In this document: in pieces, positions 23,491-35,599 of the stretch
Numbering within the stretch: the first letter of the stretch is position 1
Layout of the letters: every line of letters begins with the position of its first letter
Source of the DNA: Sipunculus nudus
Taxonomy: Eukaryota > Annelida > Sipuncula > Golfingiida > Sipunculidae
Reading direction: 5' to 3'
Assembly: GCA_026874595.1 (NCBI GenBank)
Contig: CM049308.1
Span: forward strand, 50,474,624-50,538,623
DNA: 64,000 nt
Translations under genes and position numbers: made by a program
Notes under the pieces: model-generated
Databases searched by the model: none
The model's input: only the letters and a program-made list of their open reading frames with translations
Told to the model about the DNA's origin: nothing

Positions 23491-23776
23491 GGCCAAAAAA
23501 AAAATAAGGTATGGTTCTCAGGCACTTTTTTTCAGAAATCGGTGCGGGCGGGCGGTATTTTATTTTTGACCTTTTTTTGAATGCTCCGATAAAATGTCAT
23601 ATGATCAGTGAAAAATATGAAAATAACAAATTTTTTTGCTTAACAGGTAAAGGCACTACATAAATTGTATTATTTATCTACTTGAAAGATAAAAATCAAA
23701 ATAAAAATTTTTGATGCGGGGGTTAAAAATTGACGCGGGCGGTGCCTGAGAACCACACCTTTTATTTTTTTTGGCC
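23491..23776. mobile_element. Small inverted-repeat transposable element (MITE)
   Basis: A 286-bp element with inverted ends of about 36 bp: GGCCAAAAAAAA...GGTTCTCAGGCAC at the left and its near-complement GTGCCTGAGAACC...TTTTTTTTGGCC at the right. It is flanked by TTA on both sides (23488-23490 and 23777-23779). A 3-bp TTA duplication suggests the PIF/Harbinger group. One related end (GTGCCTGAGAAC) occurs near 32680. It has no coding capacity. Confidence 0.8.
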
Positions 23777-25106
23777 TTACGTTTTAAGTTTAAAATTTTC
23801 AGCATATGCAACAACCATATCTGGTCAGTGTGGTCATACATAAAATTTTCCCATCTAAAGTATAAACATACCTAATAGGTTTGTCAAAACACTGGCTGCA
23901 CATAGATCATTCATTACTAAACCTACATCAAGGGATTGGTGCATGGAGTTTGAAGTTTTAGTTCTTGAAGATTTGAGATTTCCAATATTTAACTTAGAAT
24001 TACATGCAAGATCAACAGACAAACATTTATCTCAGCCAAAAGTACACAATGCCACCAAATTGGACCTGAAGGCCATGCAAATTTGTACAAGGATTCCATG
24101 TGCACAAACCTGATGAAGAGAGTTACAATTTTGTTTAAAAGTATCATTTTATAAACACTGTACAAGTTTACTGCAGTTTTATTTTCTGTTACATGTGTTC
24201 CTACTCTACTTGTAATCCTTTCCACTATCCCTGTCCACCTGTTTATGTGATAATTTTTTTAAAATGTGCTGAAGCTTACCTTTATTTATCTCAGAGGCAA
24301 ATCAGACAAATGTTACAATTACTGCAAATAATACTATCCCACCTATGATCTTAAACAACATCCATTTAAAGAATTTTGGGGATGACTTTATTATTGTATA
24401 ATCTCCATATAACACTTTTGTTACATCACACGTGTCCCTCCTATGTAACACAGATAAAAAGAGATGGCCACTTTGAAACGATCATCTTTAGCAGCTCTTT
24501 CTAAACAGGTCAATATTGTCTTTGTGTTGCAAAGTAAATACACGAATATTTATTTCAAACTTGTTTCATTTACCATAAATCACCACATTAAGTCCTTTAA
24601 TAAAGCTAATTAGCAGTCGCAACCAATCTAGATATAAAAGAAATGTTGTGAAACTAGGTGGACAGTGCTGGAACAGTTTATAGTGATATACTATAGTCAA
24701 CATTACATACAAATATACATTGACAAACTAAATATATAAAATCAGACTGGAACTGCAGTGCATAAAATTAATCAAATTTGAGAAAGGGTTGCAGGTAAAG
24801 ATTTTCATATGTACAGACATTCTTTATACACATGCATAGGATAAGGAACAAATGTCCTCCAATGGATATAGATCAGAGAATCATTATTAATTCAAGAACA
24901 TGCCATTAATTTTAATTTTTAATCTCTCTCTCAAGCACTTGTAAATCACCTCAATCACATGGGTGTAGCGTTAGTATCCCCAGCACCAGTGTAGCAAACC
25001 AGACTACGCTTGCGAGGTACAGGCCTGCAGCAGCACAGAGCTGTGCTGTTACAGCCTTCACCAAGAACTGGTGGATACTTACTGGCTTCTTCTGATGGAT
25101 ACTTAC

Positions 25107-25193
25107 GAGCCTGGCCAGATTTCAGTTCCGGCAGCTCGATACAGTGTACAAATACCAACTTATTTCCTGGTTTGTGCAAATGTTCGATGTACC
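25107..25193 (-). CDS. Universal stress protein, exon 2
   Basis: An 87-bp exon after acceptor TTTCTTGCAG. With the last base of exon 1 it makes Trp26 and then encodes YIEHLHKPGNKLVFVHCIEL, the first helix and second strand typical of the family, followed by PELKSGQA. It ends in phase 1 at donor GCTC|GTAAGT (25101-25106), which joins exon 3 in frame. A second, equally good GTAAGT at 25077-25082 lies 24 bp further on in the same phase and would add eight residues (RKYPSEEA). Confidence 0.92.
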
Positions 25194-25363
25194 CTGCAAG
25201 AAAGATGAAACATTAAATTAACACATCTGAAACTAGACTGATGCAAGTTTATATAACATGTGCAGTGTCTATGTACAGACATGAGAGCCACCTATGAATT
25301 AATCAATGAAGCAGATGTTCATTTATTCTGTGAATTGAGCAATGCTATACATATATAGTAAAA

Positions 25364-26810
25364 CTAGAATACAGGTAGTCGACAAGCGACTACGTGTATC
25401 CGCCTAAATCAGAGTGGAACGGGTGAAGTGAGGCATGGATTAAGTGGCAAGGGGAAATAGAGTGAAGTGTTGCATATTAGCAGGGATGTCTGCAGCCAAA
25501 TTGTGTATGAAGGTTGCTCCCCCTACCACAAAATCCAGAAAGCCGTCCCAGTTGTATACATATGCAAAATTTAAGGCAGAAAAGTCAAACCACTACATGT
25601 ATATGAGTGATTTTAGCCCGTGGCAGACAATCAGATGGACGCTGAGCAAAAATGGTTGCAGGTGACGGCACCAGTTTTGCGTATGATAAAGAGCTATGTG
25701 AGAACTATACACATGCAAAACTTTGGCCCAATCGGTCAAACGGTTCCCAAGATATGAGCTTGGATGTCTGCTGCATAAACTAGAATGCAGGTGGCTCCAC
25801 CTATCATAAAATCAAGAGAGCTGTCGGGGATGTATAAACCTGCAAAATTTTAGCCAGATATGTCAAACCACTGCCGAGATATGAGTGATTTTATCCCATG
25901 GCAGACAAACAGACAGGAGCTGTGCACAAATGGCTGCAGGTGGCGCCACCAGTTTTGCGTATGTTAAAAAGCTCTCCAAGGGCTACATTTGTGCAAAAAA
26001 ATTTTCCTGATCGGTCAAACGGTTCCCGAGATATGAGCTTGGTTGTCTGCAGCGAGAACGTGAATGTAGGTGGTGCCACCTGTCACAAAATCAGAAAAGC
26101 TAACCAGGATGTATACGCATGCCAAATTTCAGGTGAATTAGTCAAGTCACTGCAGAGATATGAGTGATTTTAACCCAAGGCAGACAAACAGATGGACACT
26201 GTGCAAACATGGTTGCAGGTGGCGCCACCATTTTTTGTGTATGTTATAAAGCTCTCCAAGGGATACATTTGTGCAAAAAAATTTTCCTGATCAGTCAAAC
26301 GGTTCCCGAGATATGAGCTTGGATGTCTGCAGCGTAAACGTGAATGTAGGTGGTGCCACCTGTCACAAAATCAGAAAAGCTAACCAGGATGTATACGCAT
26401 GCCAAATTTCAGGTGAATTAGTCAAGTCACTGCAGAGATATGAGTGATTTTAACCCAAGGCAGACGAACAGATGGACACTGTGCAAACATGGTTGCAGGT
26501 GGCGCCACCATTTTTTGTGTATGTTATAAAGCTCTCAAAGGGATACATTTGTGCAAAAAAATTTTCCTGATCGGTCAAACGGTTCCCGAGATATGAGCTT
26601 GGATGTCTGCAGCGTAAACATGAATGTAGGTGGCACCACCTGTCACAAAATCAGAAAAGCTATCCAGGATGTATACGCATGCCAAATTTCAGGTGAATTA
26701 GTCAAGTCACTGCAGAGATATGAGTGGTTCTAACCCAAGGCAGACAAACAGATGGACACTGTGCAAACATGGTTGCAGGTGGCGCCACCATTTTTGTGTA
26801 TCTGCCATGA
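25364..26810 (-). mobile_element. Helitron-type non-autonomous element with 280-bp tandem core, 5'-truncated
   Basis: On the minus strand the 3' end reads hairpin GTAGTCG-CTTGT-CGACTAC (25375-25393), then seven bases, then CTAG (25364-25367) followed by T. This is the Helitron 3' signature. The body contains repeats of about 280 bp, each with GGTTGCAGGTGGCGCCACCA, at 26211, 26491 and 26771 plus older units to the left. The same end and core occur in inverse orientation at 41273-42410. The 5' end seen in that copy is missing here. Confidence 0.7.
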
Positions 26811-28829
26811 TATATCTAATGATTTTTTTATCAAAACATACAAAAAAAGGTAACAAGGGACCCATGGGTCATGTCGCTCAGCTGATCATGATTGGACTAT
26901 AAATGTTTCTCCACTGTGATACTATATCGAGTTGATAAAGCTTATGAATATCATGGACATGTTGGGCTATTATAAAGGAATGTAATGTAATATGTGAGTA
27001 AATGATAAATGAAATTACCTGACTGATGGATTAATAGTCAAATATAGTGGTTTATTTTTTATTTATTTAGGAGGGGTTGAAAATTGTGATATATTTGAGC
27101 AAATACGAATGCAATGACAGCAGTAATAAGCAGTAGTAGAATGATGATAAGGCTATTTGTTGAAGGATCTAAAGTGTATGGTAGTCTGCAAGCTTTCAAT
27201 TTGACAGATATGATGTTATGATTAACTATGCTGATGAAGTGATTTATGAATTTGTGACTGTATGACACAATATCTCTTTAGTCTTGAAAAGGTACTTTAT
27301 TGTGATGCCCACTATGTCTACATATTACACAATATTGAAATAATTTTTGGCATGTACATAGGTACCTATGGAAGAATAGTTATACAAAATATTAAAGTAT
27401 GAATATATCTGATTCATCTTGTTCTTGCTTACTGAGGCTTACTTTGGGATGGGGTTCGGAGAAGGGAAAAGTAAGGGCAGCACGAAGGTGGATGTAGAAA
27501 TATTCTATTGTAATGTTTTTCATTTATATAAGAATATGAAAACTTAGAGGAAAGGGGCCCTCCTACTTGGTTATAGTAAAGTTCTAAATATATGATTGCA
27601 AACTAATACTCTGACAAGACTATCATGAAGAAAAACAGTAAAAGCTTTGAGATACTGTGATGCATATGAAAATTTACAGATGGACAGGCAAGTGGACAGA
27701 ATGGACTAATACCTTTATTTAACTTTCAAGGGAATAATGCATTTAAGTTTATATATAATCCTATTTTTTTTAAGCATATCCATTTTTTCCATTAAGAAGT
27801 TTTTATATGAATCATTTTTTTTATTTACAGGTTTTATAAATTTTTAATTAAAAAAAACCTGAAAATATAAGTTAAAACATTAGAATTGTTGCAAAAGTTG
27901 CAATCATTATATATACAGAGTAAAAAACTGAAACTATAAGTTAAAATATTAGAATTGTTGCAAAAATTGCAATCATCATATATCCAGAGTGTAGCTCATA
28001 TTGGGTCATATTATGCATACACATATATTTTATTATTTTAAATCATAAATATTTAAACTGAATTTAAAAGAAAATAATGCCACAACATGGCATCTACAAG
28101 AATATTCCTTGAATCACTATTAAAAAGTTTTGCACATTTGAGTTTTCAGTACATGCTTAATTTTATTCACCAAAATAAAATAAAAGATTCAGTAAATTTG
28201 ATAAAATAAAACATCTTTCAAATAAAGTATACACACTGTTGGTTGAATGAGGGACAAAAAATATCATTGTGCTAATTACTATCCCAGTTTTAATTAATTA
28301 CTGGAATTAATAGTCAATTTCACACCTGGTGAAGTTTTTACTCCTCTGAAGGGCAGAGAGGAAGCCTGCTGGTAGTGGCCAAGCTGACCCAAGGCAAGCT
28401 GCCTGGGGTGGGTTACATAATGCAAGTGAAGGCTGTACTACTAGGTGGGCTAGATGTAAACAACACTTGACATGGTGTATGAAAACATGAATAAAAGCTA
28501 TTCTTCGCAGGGTTGGCACAATCTTCCCGGAGGGAAGGGAAGGGAAGGGAAGAAATACTTTCTTCCCGGAAGGGAAGAAATACTTTCTTCCCACCATTTC
28601 TTCCCAGGGAAGAAATAGATTTACAACATACCTGTCATTCACGTTGTTCAAGTGACATTTTGGCATATCATATTTGTGCAAATCAGAGAGACAACTTTTG
28701 TTATATAAAAAGCTTGCAAACAGACCCTTAGTAGGTGATTGTTATGTGATTTGAGTGATGGGGCTGGATGGTATAGTCTTTAGCCGAGTTGTTGTTGCTG
28801 GTGCTGAAGGCTTGGCTTCTACTGAGTGA

Positions 28830-29165
28830 TTAAGATGAGTACATACACTGCAGGGATGGAGTTTGGCTTGTAGAGTTGAGCTGGTGTTTGGCTGAATAAT
28901 TAGGATGAACTCAACATGAGTACATACCCTGCAGGGGTGGAGTTTGGCTTGGACAGTTGAGCTGAGTAATTAGGATGAACTCAACATCAACTCACACTCC
29001 AGTGGACTTGAGCTGGTGTTTTGGTGAATAATTAGGATGAACTCAACATGAGTACATACCCTGCAGGGGTGGAGTTTGGCTTGGACAGTTGAGCTGAGTA
29101 ATTAGGATAAACTCAACATCAACTCACACTCCAGTGGTGCCTGCACTGTGGGGTTGGTTTTCCAG
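28830..29165. repeat. 132-bp tandem repeat upstream of the hAT transposase
   Basis: About two and a half copies of a unit containing GGAGTTTGGCTTGGACAGTT (at 28939 and 29071), AATTAGGATGAACTCAACAT and CACTCCAGTGG. It lies inside the hAT element between its left end and the coding region and may be part of its promoter or subterminal region. Confidence 0.75.
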
Positions 29166-29367
29166 CTGAGTAATTAAGATGAGCTCAAGCTGAGTTCATT
29201 TTGAGTAACTGCTCACTAATGAGTAGATTACTTAGTTACTGGTCTAGAGGAGGGCTGATATAACCTGACCATATAAAACATTGACATAACTGATCTGCCT
29301 CAGTCTGGATGAGTGAGATAAAGTGTCAGTGTCACTGTTCTCAGTTTGTCAGTTTGATGATTTTATA

Positions 29368-31032
29368 ATGTACAAGGGTGGCAGGAATAGGAAGCCAGTA
29401 TGGGCTCACTACACAGAAGTCCAGACAGATGGAAAAATGATGGTTGAATGCAACTACTGCAAAAGTAAACAGCTGCCTAAAGCATGCAGAATGGAGAATC
29501 ACTATAAGAAGTGTACCAGCAAGCCAAGTGTTACAGCACCTGTGGGAAATAAGCGCCCACTGATTTCCGAAGATGTCTGCAAACAACCACCTGCCAAGAA
29601 GATATCACAAGGCGGCCTTGATGCTCATGTGTTGCGCACATCAGAGAGTTCAAAGAACAAGATTGACCAGAACCTAGCCAGATTTTTCTTCGCCTGTAAT
29701 GTTCCCTTCTCAGTTGTGGAACATCCATCCTTCCTGGCATTGTTAGAGACTCTACGACCAGGGTATGCACCGCCAACCAGGAAGACACTGGCAGGAAAAC
29801 TTCTGGATCAAGTCTGCACGGAACTGGAGAACGAAATGAAGAAGGACCTGCAGGACCAGGTGGTTACCCTCGTGGAAGATGGATGGTCCAATATACATAA
29901 TGACCCTGTGGTTGCAACATGCTTACAGACAGACTCTAAAACCTACTTTCTGGATGGTATTGAAACTGGTGATCTTCCAAAAACTGCTGAAAACTGTAAG
30001 AACTTATGTCAACAGAGCATAAAGAATGCTGAACAGCGCTTTGGTTGTGTTGTAAAAAATATAGTTACAGACAACGCAAAGAACATGGAGAGGATGAGGG
30101 ATGCCCTTCAAAAAGACGATCCAGAATTGAATGTCTACGGTTGCTCAGCTCACTGGTTGAACTTACTTGGTGCTGATTTGACTCCTACTGCTGTCATCAA
30201 ACACATTGTAGAGATAAACAAGTACTACCGTAATCATCATCGTCCATCAGCCTGGTTGAAGGAGCACACAGGTAGTGTTAGACCTCAGCTTCCTGGTGAC
30301 ACCCGCTGGAAAAGTCAGCTTCACACAGTGGACACCTACCTGACCAACCGAGCATTCATGGTACTTATCACCCAGGACCACGAATGTGACATTGATCGAA
30401 GCATTATTACCAAGGTCAATGATCACAATCTCTTCTGTCAAGCCAGGGATCTACGAGATCAGCTCAAGCCTATCGCTAATGCTCTTGACATCTGCCAACA
30501 TGACAACACTGGTCTTGCCCAAGCGTGTGAGGTTTGGCTGGACCTACTGGATCATCCAGAACTCCAGGGCCACAGGGCTGCTGTCTCCAAGAGATTCAAC
30601 CAAGCAGTCCAGCCATGTCTACTGGCAGCTCACCTACTACATCCAACATACCAAGGTCAGCGACTCACTACTGGACAGCAGCAGCAAGTTATGGACTGGT
30701 TGGCAAAGCGTATCCCAGAGTACATCGCAGCTGCAATCAGCTTTCAGACGAAGTCCCCACCATATCCAGCATTCTACTTCTCTGCCACATCACTGCCTGC
30801 CGTAACTTGGTGGAGGGGAATCAAGAAAGCCAGCCCTACTCTACCTGCAGGATTTGCCGAGTTAGCAGTGAATCTCCACACAGCATGTGCATCCTCTGCA
30901 TCCATTGAACGCGTGTTCTCAACCAAGGGTATGGTCCAGCCAAAACTTCGAAACAGACTTGGTGTGGAGCGTACAAATAAGCTTGTGTTTGCATACAGGA
31001 TGCTGCGGGGAAGCCATGTTTTGGACTATTGA
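29368..31032 (+). CDS. hAT transposase with BED zinc finger and DUF659-like core
   Basis: An intact 554-residue frame starting at ATG 29368 (MYKGGRNRKPVW). It binds transposon ends and catalyses cut-and-paste transposition in the nucleus. An N-terminal BED-type finger is seen as C28-x2-C31-x13-H45-x3-C49. Residues about 105-240 match the DUF659-type core found in hAT proteins (LARFFFACNVPF, RPGYAPPTRK). D171 in VEDGWSN and D235 in VTDNAKN fit the first two acidic catalytic residues. SIERVFSTKG near E514 belongs to the C-terminal hAT dimerisation region, which ends with RTNKLVFAYRML. There is no frameshift or internal stop and no intron is needed. The terminal inverted repeats are also present, so it could be active or recently active. 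A domesticated gene is less likely given its intact ends. Confidence 0.88.
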   Translation: MYKGGRNRKPVWAHYTEVQTDGKMMVECNYCKSKQLPKACRMENHYKKCTSKPSVTAPVGNKRPLISEDVCKQPPAKKISQGGLDAHVLRTSESSKNKIDQNLARFFFACNVPFSVVEHPSFLALLETLRPGYAPPTRKTLAGKLLDQVCTELENEMKKDLQDQVVTLVEDGWSNIHNDPVVATCLQTDSKTYFLDGIETGDLPKTAENCKNLCQQSIKNAEQRFGCVVKNIVTDNAKNMERMRDALQKDDPELNVYGCSAHWLNLLGADLTPTAVIKHIVEINKYYRNHHRPSAWLKEHTGSVRPQLPGDTRWKSQLHTVDTYLTNRAFMVLITQDHECDIDRSIITKVNDHNLFCQARDLRDQLKPIANALDICQHDNTGLAQACEVWLDLLDHPELQGHRAAVSKRFNQAVQPCLLAAHLLHPTYQGQRLTTGQQQQVMDWLAKRIPEYIAAAISFQTKSPPYPAFYFSATSLPAVTWWRGIKKASPTLPAGFAELAVNLHTACASSASIERVFSTKGMVQPKLRNRLGVERTNKLVFAYRMLRGSHVLDY

Positions 31033-31166
31033 ATTCAGTGTTCTGTATAAAATATTAGTCTAGATTGAGTGTTTATATATGAATAACAATGTGTACATAT
31101 TGAACAACAGATACATTATTCTGTGGCTCTGTTATATCTGCATGTTTAGCTATGTTATATATTATT

Positions 31167-31172
31167 AATAAA
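31167..31172 (+). other. Polyadenylation signal of the hAT transposase
   Basis: AATAAA 135 bp after the transposase stop codon and inside the element, well placed to end its transcript. Confidence 0.55.
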
Positions 31173-34100
31173 GGTTTGTGGGAACATGTGGACAAAAGTC
31201 ATTAGTTTCTTCCCTAACTTCCTTTTCTTCCCAGAAACTTCCTTTTCTTCCCAGAAACTTCCTTTTCTTCCCTGGGAAAGGAAGAAATACCTTTCTTCCC
31301 GGAAGTTTGCCAACCCTTATTCTTCCAATCAATTTCTTTGAAACTTCAGATTTTAAAAGATTAAATCCTTATGTATATATGCTGTGAAAATTAAATCAAC
31401 AGTGCCAAAGTTGGACAAAATTTAAGGTATTGATTTTTTATTTATGCTAATAACAAAAAATTTGCAAAATTCAGATCTAATTTTGGGTAAACAATTGAAT
31501 CTTGATTAAATTAAATTCCTGAAAAAAAGTCTCTAGGTTCAGCAATTCTCATGTTAAGTGAGTAAATATATTTCCTGATTTTTAAAAAAATTGCATTATG
31601 TTTTGGCCCATAACTTCAAAATAATACCCAATACTGACCTAATTTTTGGTATGTTCATAGAAAATGTATGAAAGAATGTGAATACTAAAAATGATCAAAA
31701 CAGATCAGTGGTTTTGAAGTGTAACAATGGCTTTTTTATGGAAAACAGGAGTTTTTTCCCCTTAATATCTCGAAGGAATGAAGTCCTAATGACCCAATTT
31801 TCGGTATGGTAGGAGATTTTGGGGACATCTAAAATTATGCCAACAGCCTGGGGAGCATAGAGATGTGCACCGAATGACCTACAGTCATCAAAGTGGACTG
31901 CTTGACAATGTAAGGGAATACAACAAGAGCCTCCGAAAAAATTCAATAACTAGCCTAATTTTGCAGCTTTTATTTTCAAATTTCAGATTTTATCAGATTA
32001 AATCCTTATGTATACATGCTGTGAAAATTAAATCCACAGTACTAACAGGAAAAAAACGTGCTGTGGCCAAAGTTGGGCAAAATTTAAGGTACCAATTTTA
32101 TATTTTTGCCAATATTTAAAAAAATTTAACAGATTTTGATCTAATATTTGGTATACAATTAAATTTTGATTAATTAAAGTTGTATTACTGGAAAAAAAGT
32201 CCCTACCTTTAACACTTTTGGTCTTAAGTGACCAAATATCTTCCTGATTTTTTTTACAAAGTTCATTATGTTTGGGCCCATAACTTTTTTAAATTATAAA
32301 ATACTGACTTAATTTCTGGCATGTACATAGAAACTATATAGAGTAATATTAATGGTAAATATGAAGAAAACCAGATGAGTGGTTTTGATATTAGGCAGTC
32401 CTGAAGTGTGAAAATAGATGTCTAATAAAAAATAGAGGTTTTTCCTTAATATCTCGAAGGAATGAAGTCCTATTGACCCAATTTTCGGCATAGTAGGATA
32501 TCTTGGGGACATCTAACTGTATGCCGAATTTCAGATTCGTAGGTCCAATGGTGTCAAAACGTGCCAGTCTTACGGACGGACATCCGGACAGACAGACGGA
32601 CAATGGACCACGACTATAGCTCAGATGACTTATAGTCAGCTGAGCTAAAAAATTAAACAGAACCCGCCCATAGATTTCAGTGCCTGAGAACTATACCTTT
32701 TTCGCCTTATAGTGCTGTTTACAATTAGTTCAAAACTATAAATAAAATTTATATATTTAAATAAAAACAACTATGATCTACTACATGATTAAGTCCCACT
32801 GGAAATAACCAGGAAATATTCAACATGATCAGCTTGTCAGTCTATACAGTAAACAAACTATACTCTAACAACACATATATGAATTTTCTGTAGGATTATA
32901 TGAGGATGAATGTACACAGACTGGGCCTCTCCTTAAAAGTATATATTAAGAGGATATAATGGAGATATATACCCCATGAAAACTGTATCTGGTGAAGGTT
33001 AAGGCATTTCCTGCTAACAATATGATAACATTAGAAAAGATAACAAGTATAAAAGAGTGGGAGTAAACAGTGCCTACAGACAAGTCATAAGATTGCCATA
33101 CTAGAGAGGTATAATCTCCTTACCCAGTGAGACAAGGCTGAGAGGGAACAAACCTGACTATACCCTAGGAATATTAGAAAGAGTTCTAGGTAAGTCTTCC
33201 ATTAATAATCTAGCAATCATCAACAGTCAGAGTCAGATTCATGGTCTTCTAGTTCCCATACAAGTGTACTGTATCTGTTACTGTTATGTCCAGTCAGAAT
33301 AATTAACCGTTACATTCAGTGAGATTCAGCAATTGTTATTCAACTCTTAAGTTGTTACTGTAAAGTCCTACATTTTTTTATAAACTTTGTCAATGTTTCA
33401 CATGGACTCCTACAGTTTCAATGACTTTATCCTAGGAGCAGCCATACAACAATCTTATCAAGTGATAATATCCACAAAAGTACTCCCCAATAACAACTTG
33501 GCCTCAAGTTGACAAGCACACTACTGGATGATTGTTAATCTTTGATGGAATAGTTGTTGGTCAATGGTAGTATTATCAGCACAGGCTTGAAATGCACAAT
33601 GTAAATATGCAATGGACAGTATTTTGTGACAAGCACTAACTCACTAGGTCAAAACCAAGTCCAAGAAAAGATAAGAGGTCAAAGCCCTTTCCCCATGAAA
33701 ACAACACAATGAACATAGCAGCCACCTGTGCACAGCTGTGATTTGGTTAAGGGTTTTTAATCCAAATGATTATCAGTTCACTTTATATTGTTAACAATGA
33801 TAATATGCTCCTGGAGAGATATAAACAGTACAAAGTTCTGCTCCCAGATGACACTAAGATTAAGCATCATAATATACCGGGGCATTTAATATACACTGCT
33901 GCCCTAATTAATAACCAAATATCCAAAATAAGTTACTTTCCCAGTTAAACAATTTTGCATGTCCCCGATTGCAAGGATACTTTAAACCTTTCAGCTATAA
34001 TGTTTATACATAGATATCTTCCACATATTTATGCATAAAACTGCCCCTATATTCCAACTTCTGACCTCCTTTTTTCATACCTTCAAAGGTATCACTTTGC

Positions 34101-34530
34101 GTATTAACTTCATTTTTGAGAAAGTCTTTTAACTTTCAAATTAAATACATTCTTCTTTTCATAAATATCCTGAAAAGTACATGACTGAATCTGAATTATC
34201 TGCATTTCACAAAGTTTTATCTATCTAATAATATCAATAATTTATAAATTAAATATATATGATTTATGGATGAGAAAGGCATCAATCTACAGGCAGAATG
34301 CATCTCTCCTTGACATTTTTAATATTCTGAAAAGCTGGCATGGTAATCTTCAGAATCACCACTTGTAACATCATTTCGCAAAATAGTGCAAAAACCCTCC
34401 TTTTATTTACTTAATTTTGAGCTGTCTTTAAATACCTATTTATCAGCTCTGACAATTATTATAATTATAAATTTTATAATTCTTCATGAAGAAATAACAC
34501 TTCAAAGTCTGTATTAACAGGCTTTGACAG

Positions 34531-35448
34531 CAGGGCTGGTATGATTTAAATTGTGATGTAAATCATGATCTAAATCATTGTAAAAAAGTCATAAAAATCA
34601 TCAAATTGATTTATTTTTAAAGTTAATTGACCAAATGCGATGGATATTACAACATTATGAATTACATAACATAAAAAAAAAATCACCCACTGCAGTTCCT
34701 CTATGACAAAACTTCAAAATAGTCTGAAATTATTTGTTGTTAGCCTTGTATTTACACTGACCATGATACATACTTCAAAATAAACACTATCATTCAAGTT
34801 AATTTGGCAACCAGTGTCCTATACAGGACATGATAAAATATCCAGCTGTTTTATTAAAAAGATTGTCTTCCAATGCAGCATTATTTTTAAATATACTGAT
34901 AAAATGTAAGGAAGATATACACAATTATTTACTTAAGATTCTAATAAAGACCCAGTAGTGGTGAACAAAACCAGCAATGTTGCATGGGATTAACATGCGA
35001 CACATTCTATTCTCATAAACTAAAACTAAGTAGAGAAGACTGACAGATCATTGACATTCAAACACTGTATTTTACATAATTTTTTTTTTCAATTTGATTT
35101 TGTTTTGTAATTGGCCATTAAATGTAAGTAAGCAGGCATATTATAGGGTTATAGTACAAGATCAGCCTGAAATGACATGTTGGAATCAGGTTGGCCAACG
35201 GTCACAATTTAATAACAAAACACTTTCTATTAAGTTCCTTTTATTCTACCGGTACATATTACTTTCTAAAAGACTTTGAAATACCGCCATAATAACCTGC
35301 ATTATAAAACCTGTTAATTTAGTTGATAAAAATTGAGGAAGTGATTAATTCATAATAAGGTGATTTAAATCAATAAAAGTCAATTTAAATAAAAAAAAAG
35401 TAAAAAAATCATTTTTTTTTTATAAAAGATGATTTTTTACCAGCCCTG
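34531..35448. mobile_element. Non-autonomous hAT-type element with perfect 8-bp target duplication
   Basis: Ends CAGGGCTGGT and ACCAGCCCTG are perfect 10-bp inverted repeats, flanked on both sides by TTTGACAG (34523-34530 and 35449-35456). Subterminal DNA holds many inverted and direct copies of GATTTAAAT/AAATCAT-like words. The 918-bp interior has no long open frame. The ends differ from those of the hAT at 28508, so it likely depends on another hAT family. Confidence 0.88.
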
Positions 35449-35599
35449 TTTGACAGAGATATTAACTACACAATCATAGCTATTTTTTCATGCATGCAGT
35501 TCACAAACCACATGTATCAGCAATTTTTTAAAAGAAAATTATAAAAGAATACTACATCATGATCAGAAGAGAAATCTCTCAGGCAAAAAGGGGCAGGCA

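Larger units (their letters stand above)
13175..25106 (-). other. Intron 2 of the universal stress protein gene, filled with repeats
   Basis: An 11.9-kb phase-1 intron. It holds Helentron-like copies at 13540 and 15018, a GTGGCGCCAC unit array to about 17.9 kb, a 33-bp minisatellite at 19395-20875 and a small inverted-repeat element at 23491. I see no gene in 17.9-19.4, 20.9-23.4 or 23.8-25.1 kb. There are runs of C near 21498 and of G near 22932. Confidence 0.8.
28508..31318 (+). mobile_element. hAT-superfamily DNA transposon, apparently complete
   Basis: The element starts CAGGGTTGGCA and ends TGCCAACCCTT, inverted ends with one terminal mismatch. It is flanked by ATTCTTCG (28500-28507) and ATTCTTCC (31319-31326), an 8-bp target duplication with one difference. 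Both subterminal regions are rich in GGGAAGAAA/TTTCTTCCC repeats, probable transposase-binding sites. It contains one uninterrupted transposase gene, a polyadenylation hexamer at 31167, and a 132-bp repeat upstream of the gene. The 8-bp duplication, CAGGG ends and transposase type all agree on hAT. Confidence 0.88.
26854..32650 (-). mobile_element. Diverged Helentron-like copy or tandem copies, split by a hAT transposon
   Basis: Left edge CAAGGGACCCATGGGTCA at 26854, with CGCTCAGCTGA after it; right edge GTCAGCTGAGCTAAAA ending near 32650, preceded by ACGGACGGACATCCGGACAG. Segments near 28081 and 31340-32640 match the copy at 15018. Two partial overlapping copies seem present on the right, because the stretch ending in GCTGTGAAAATTAAATC occurs twice (about 31380 and 32020). 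The hAT element at 28508-31318 interrupts it. Confidence 0.5.
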
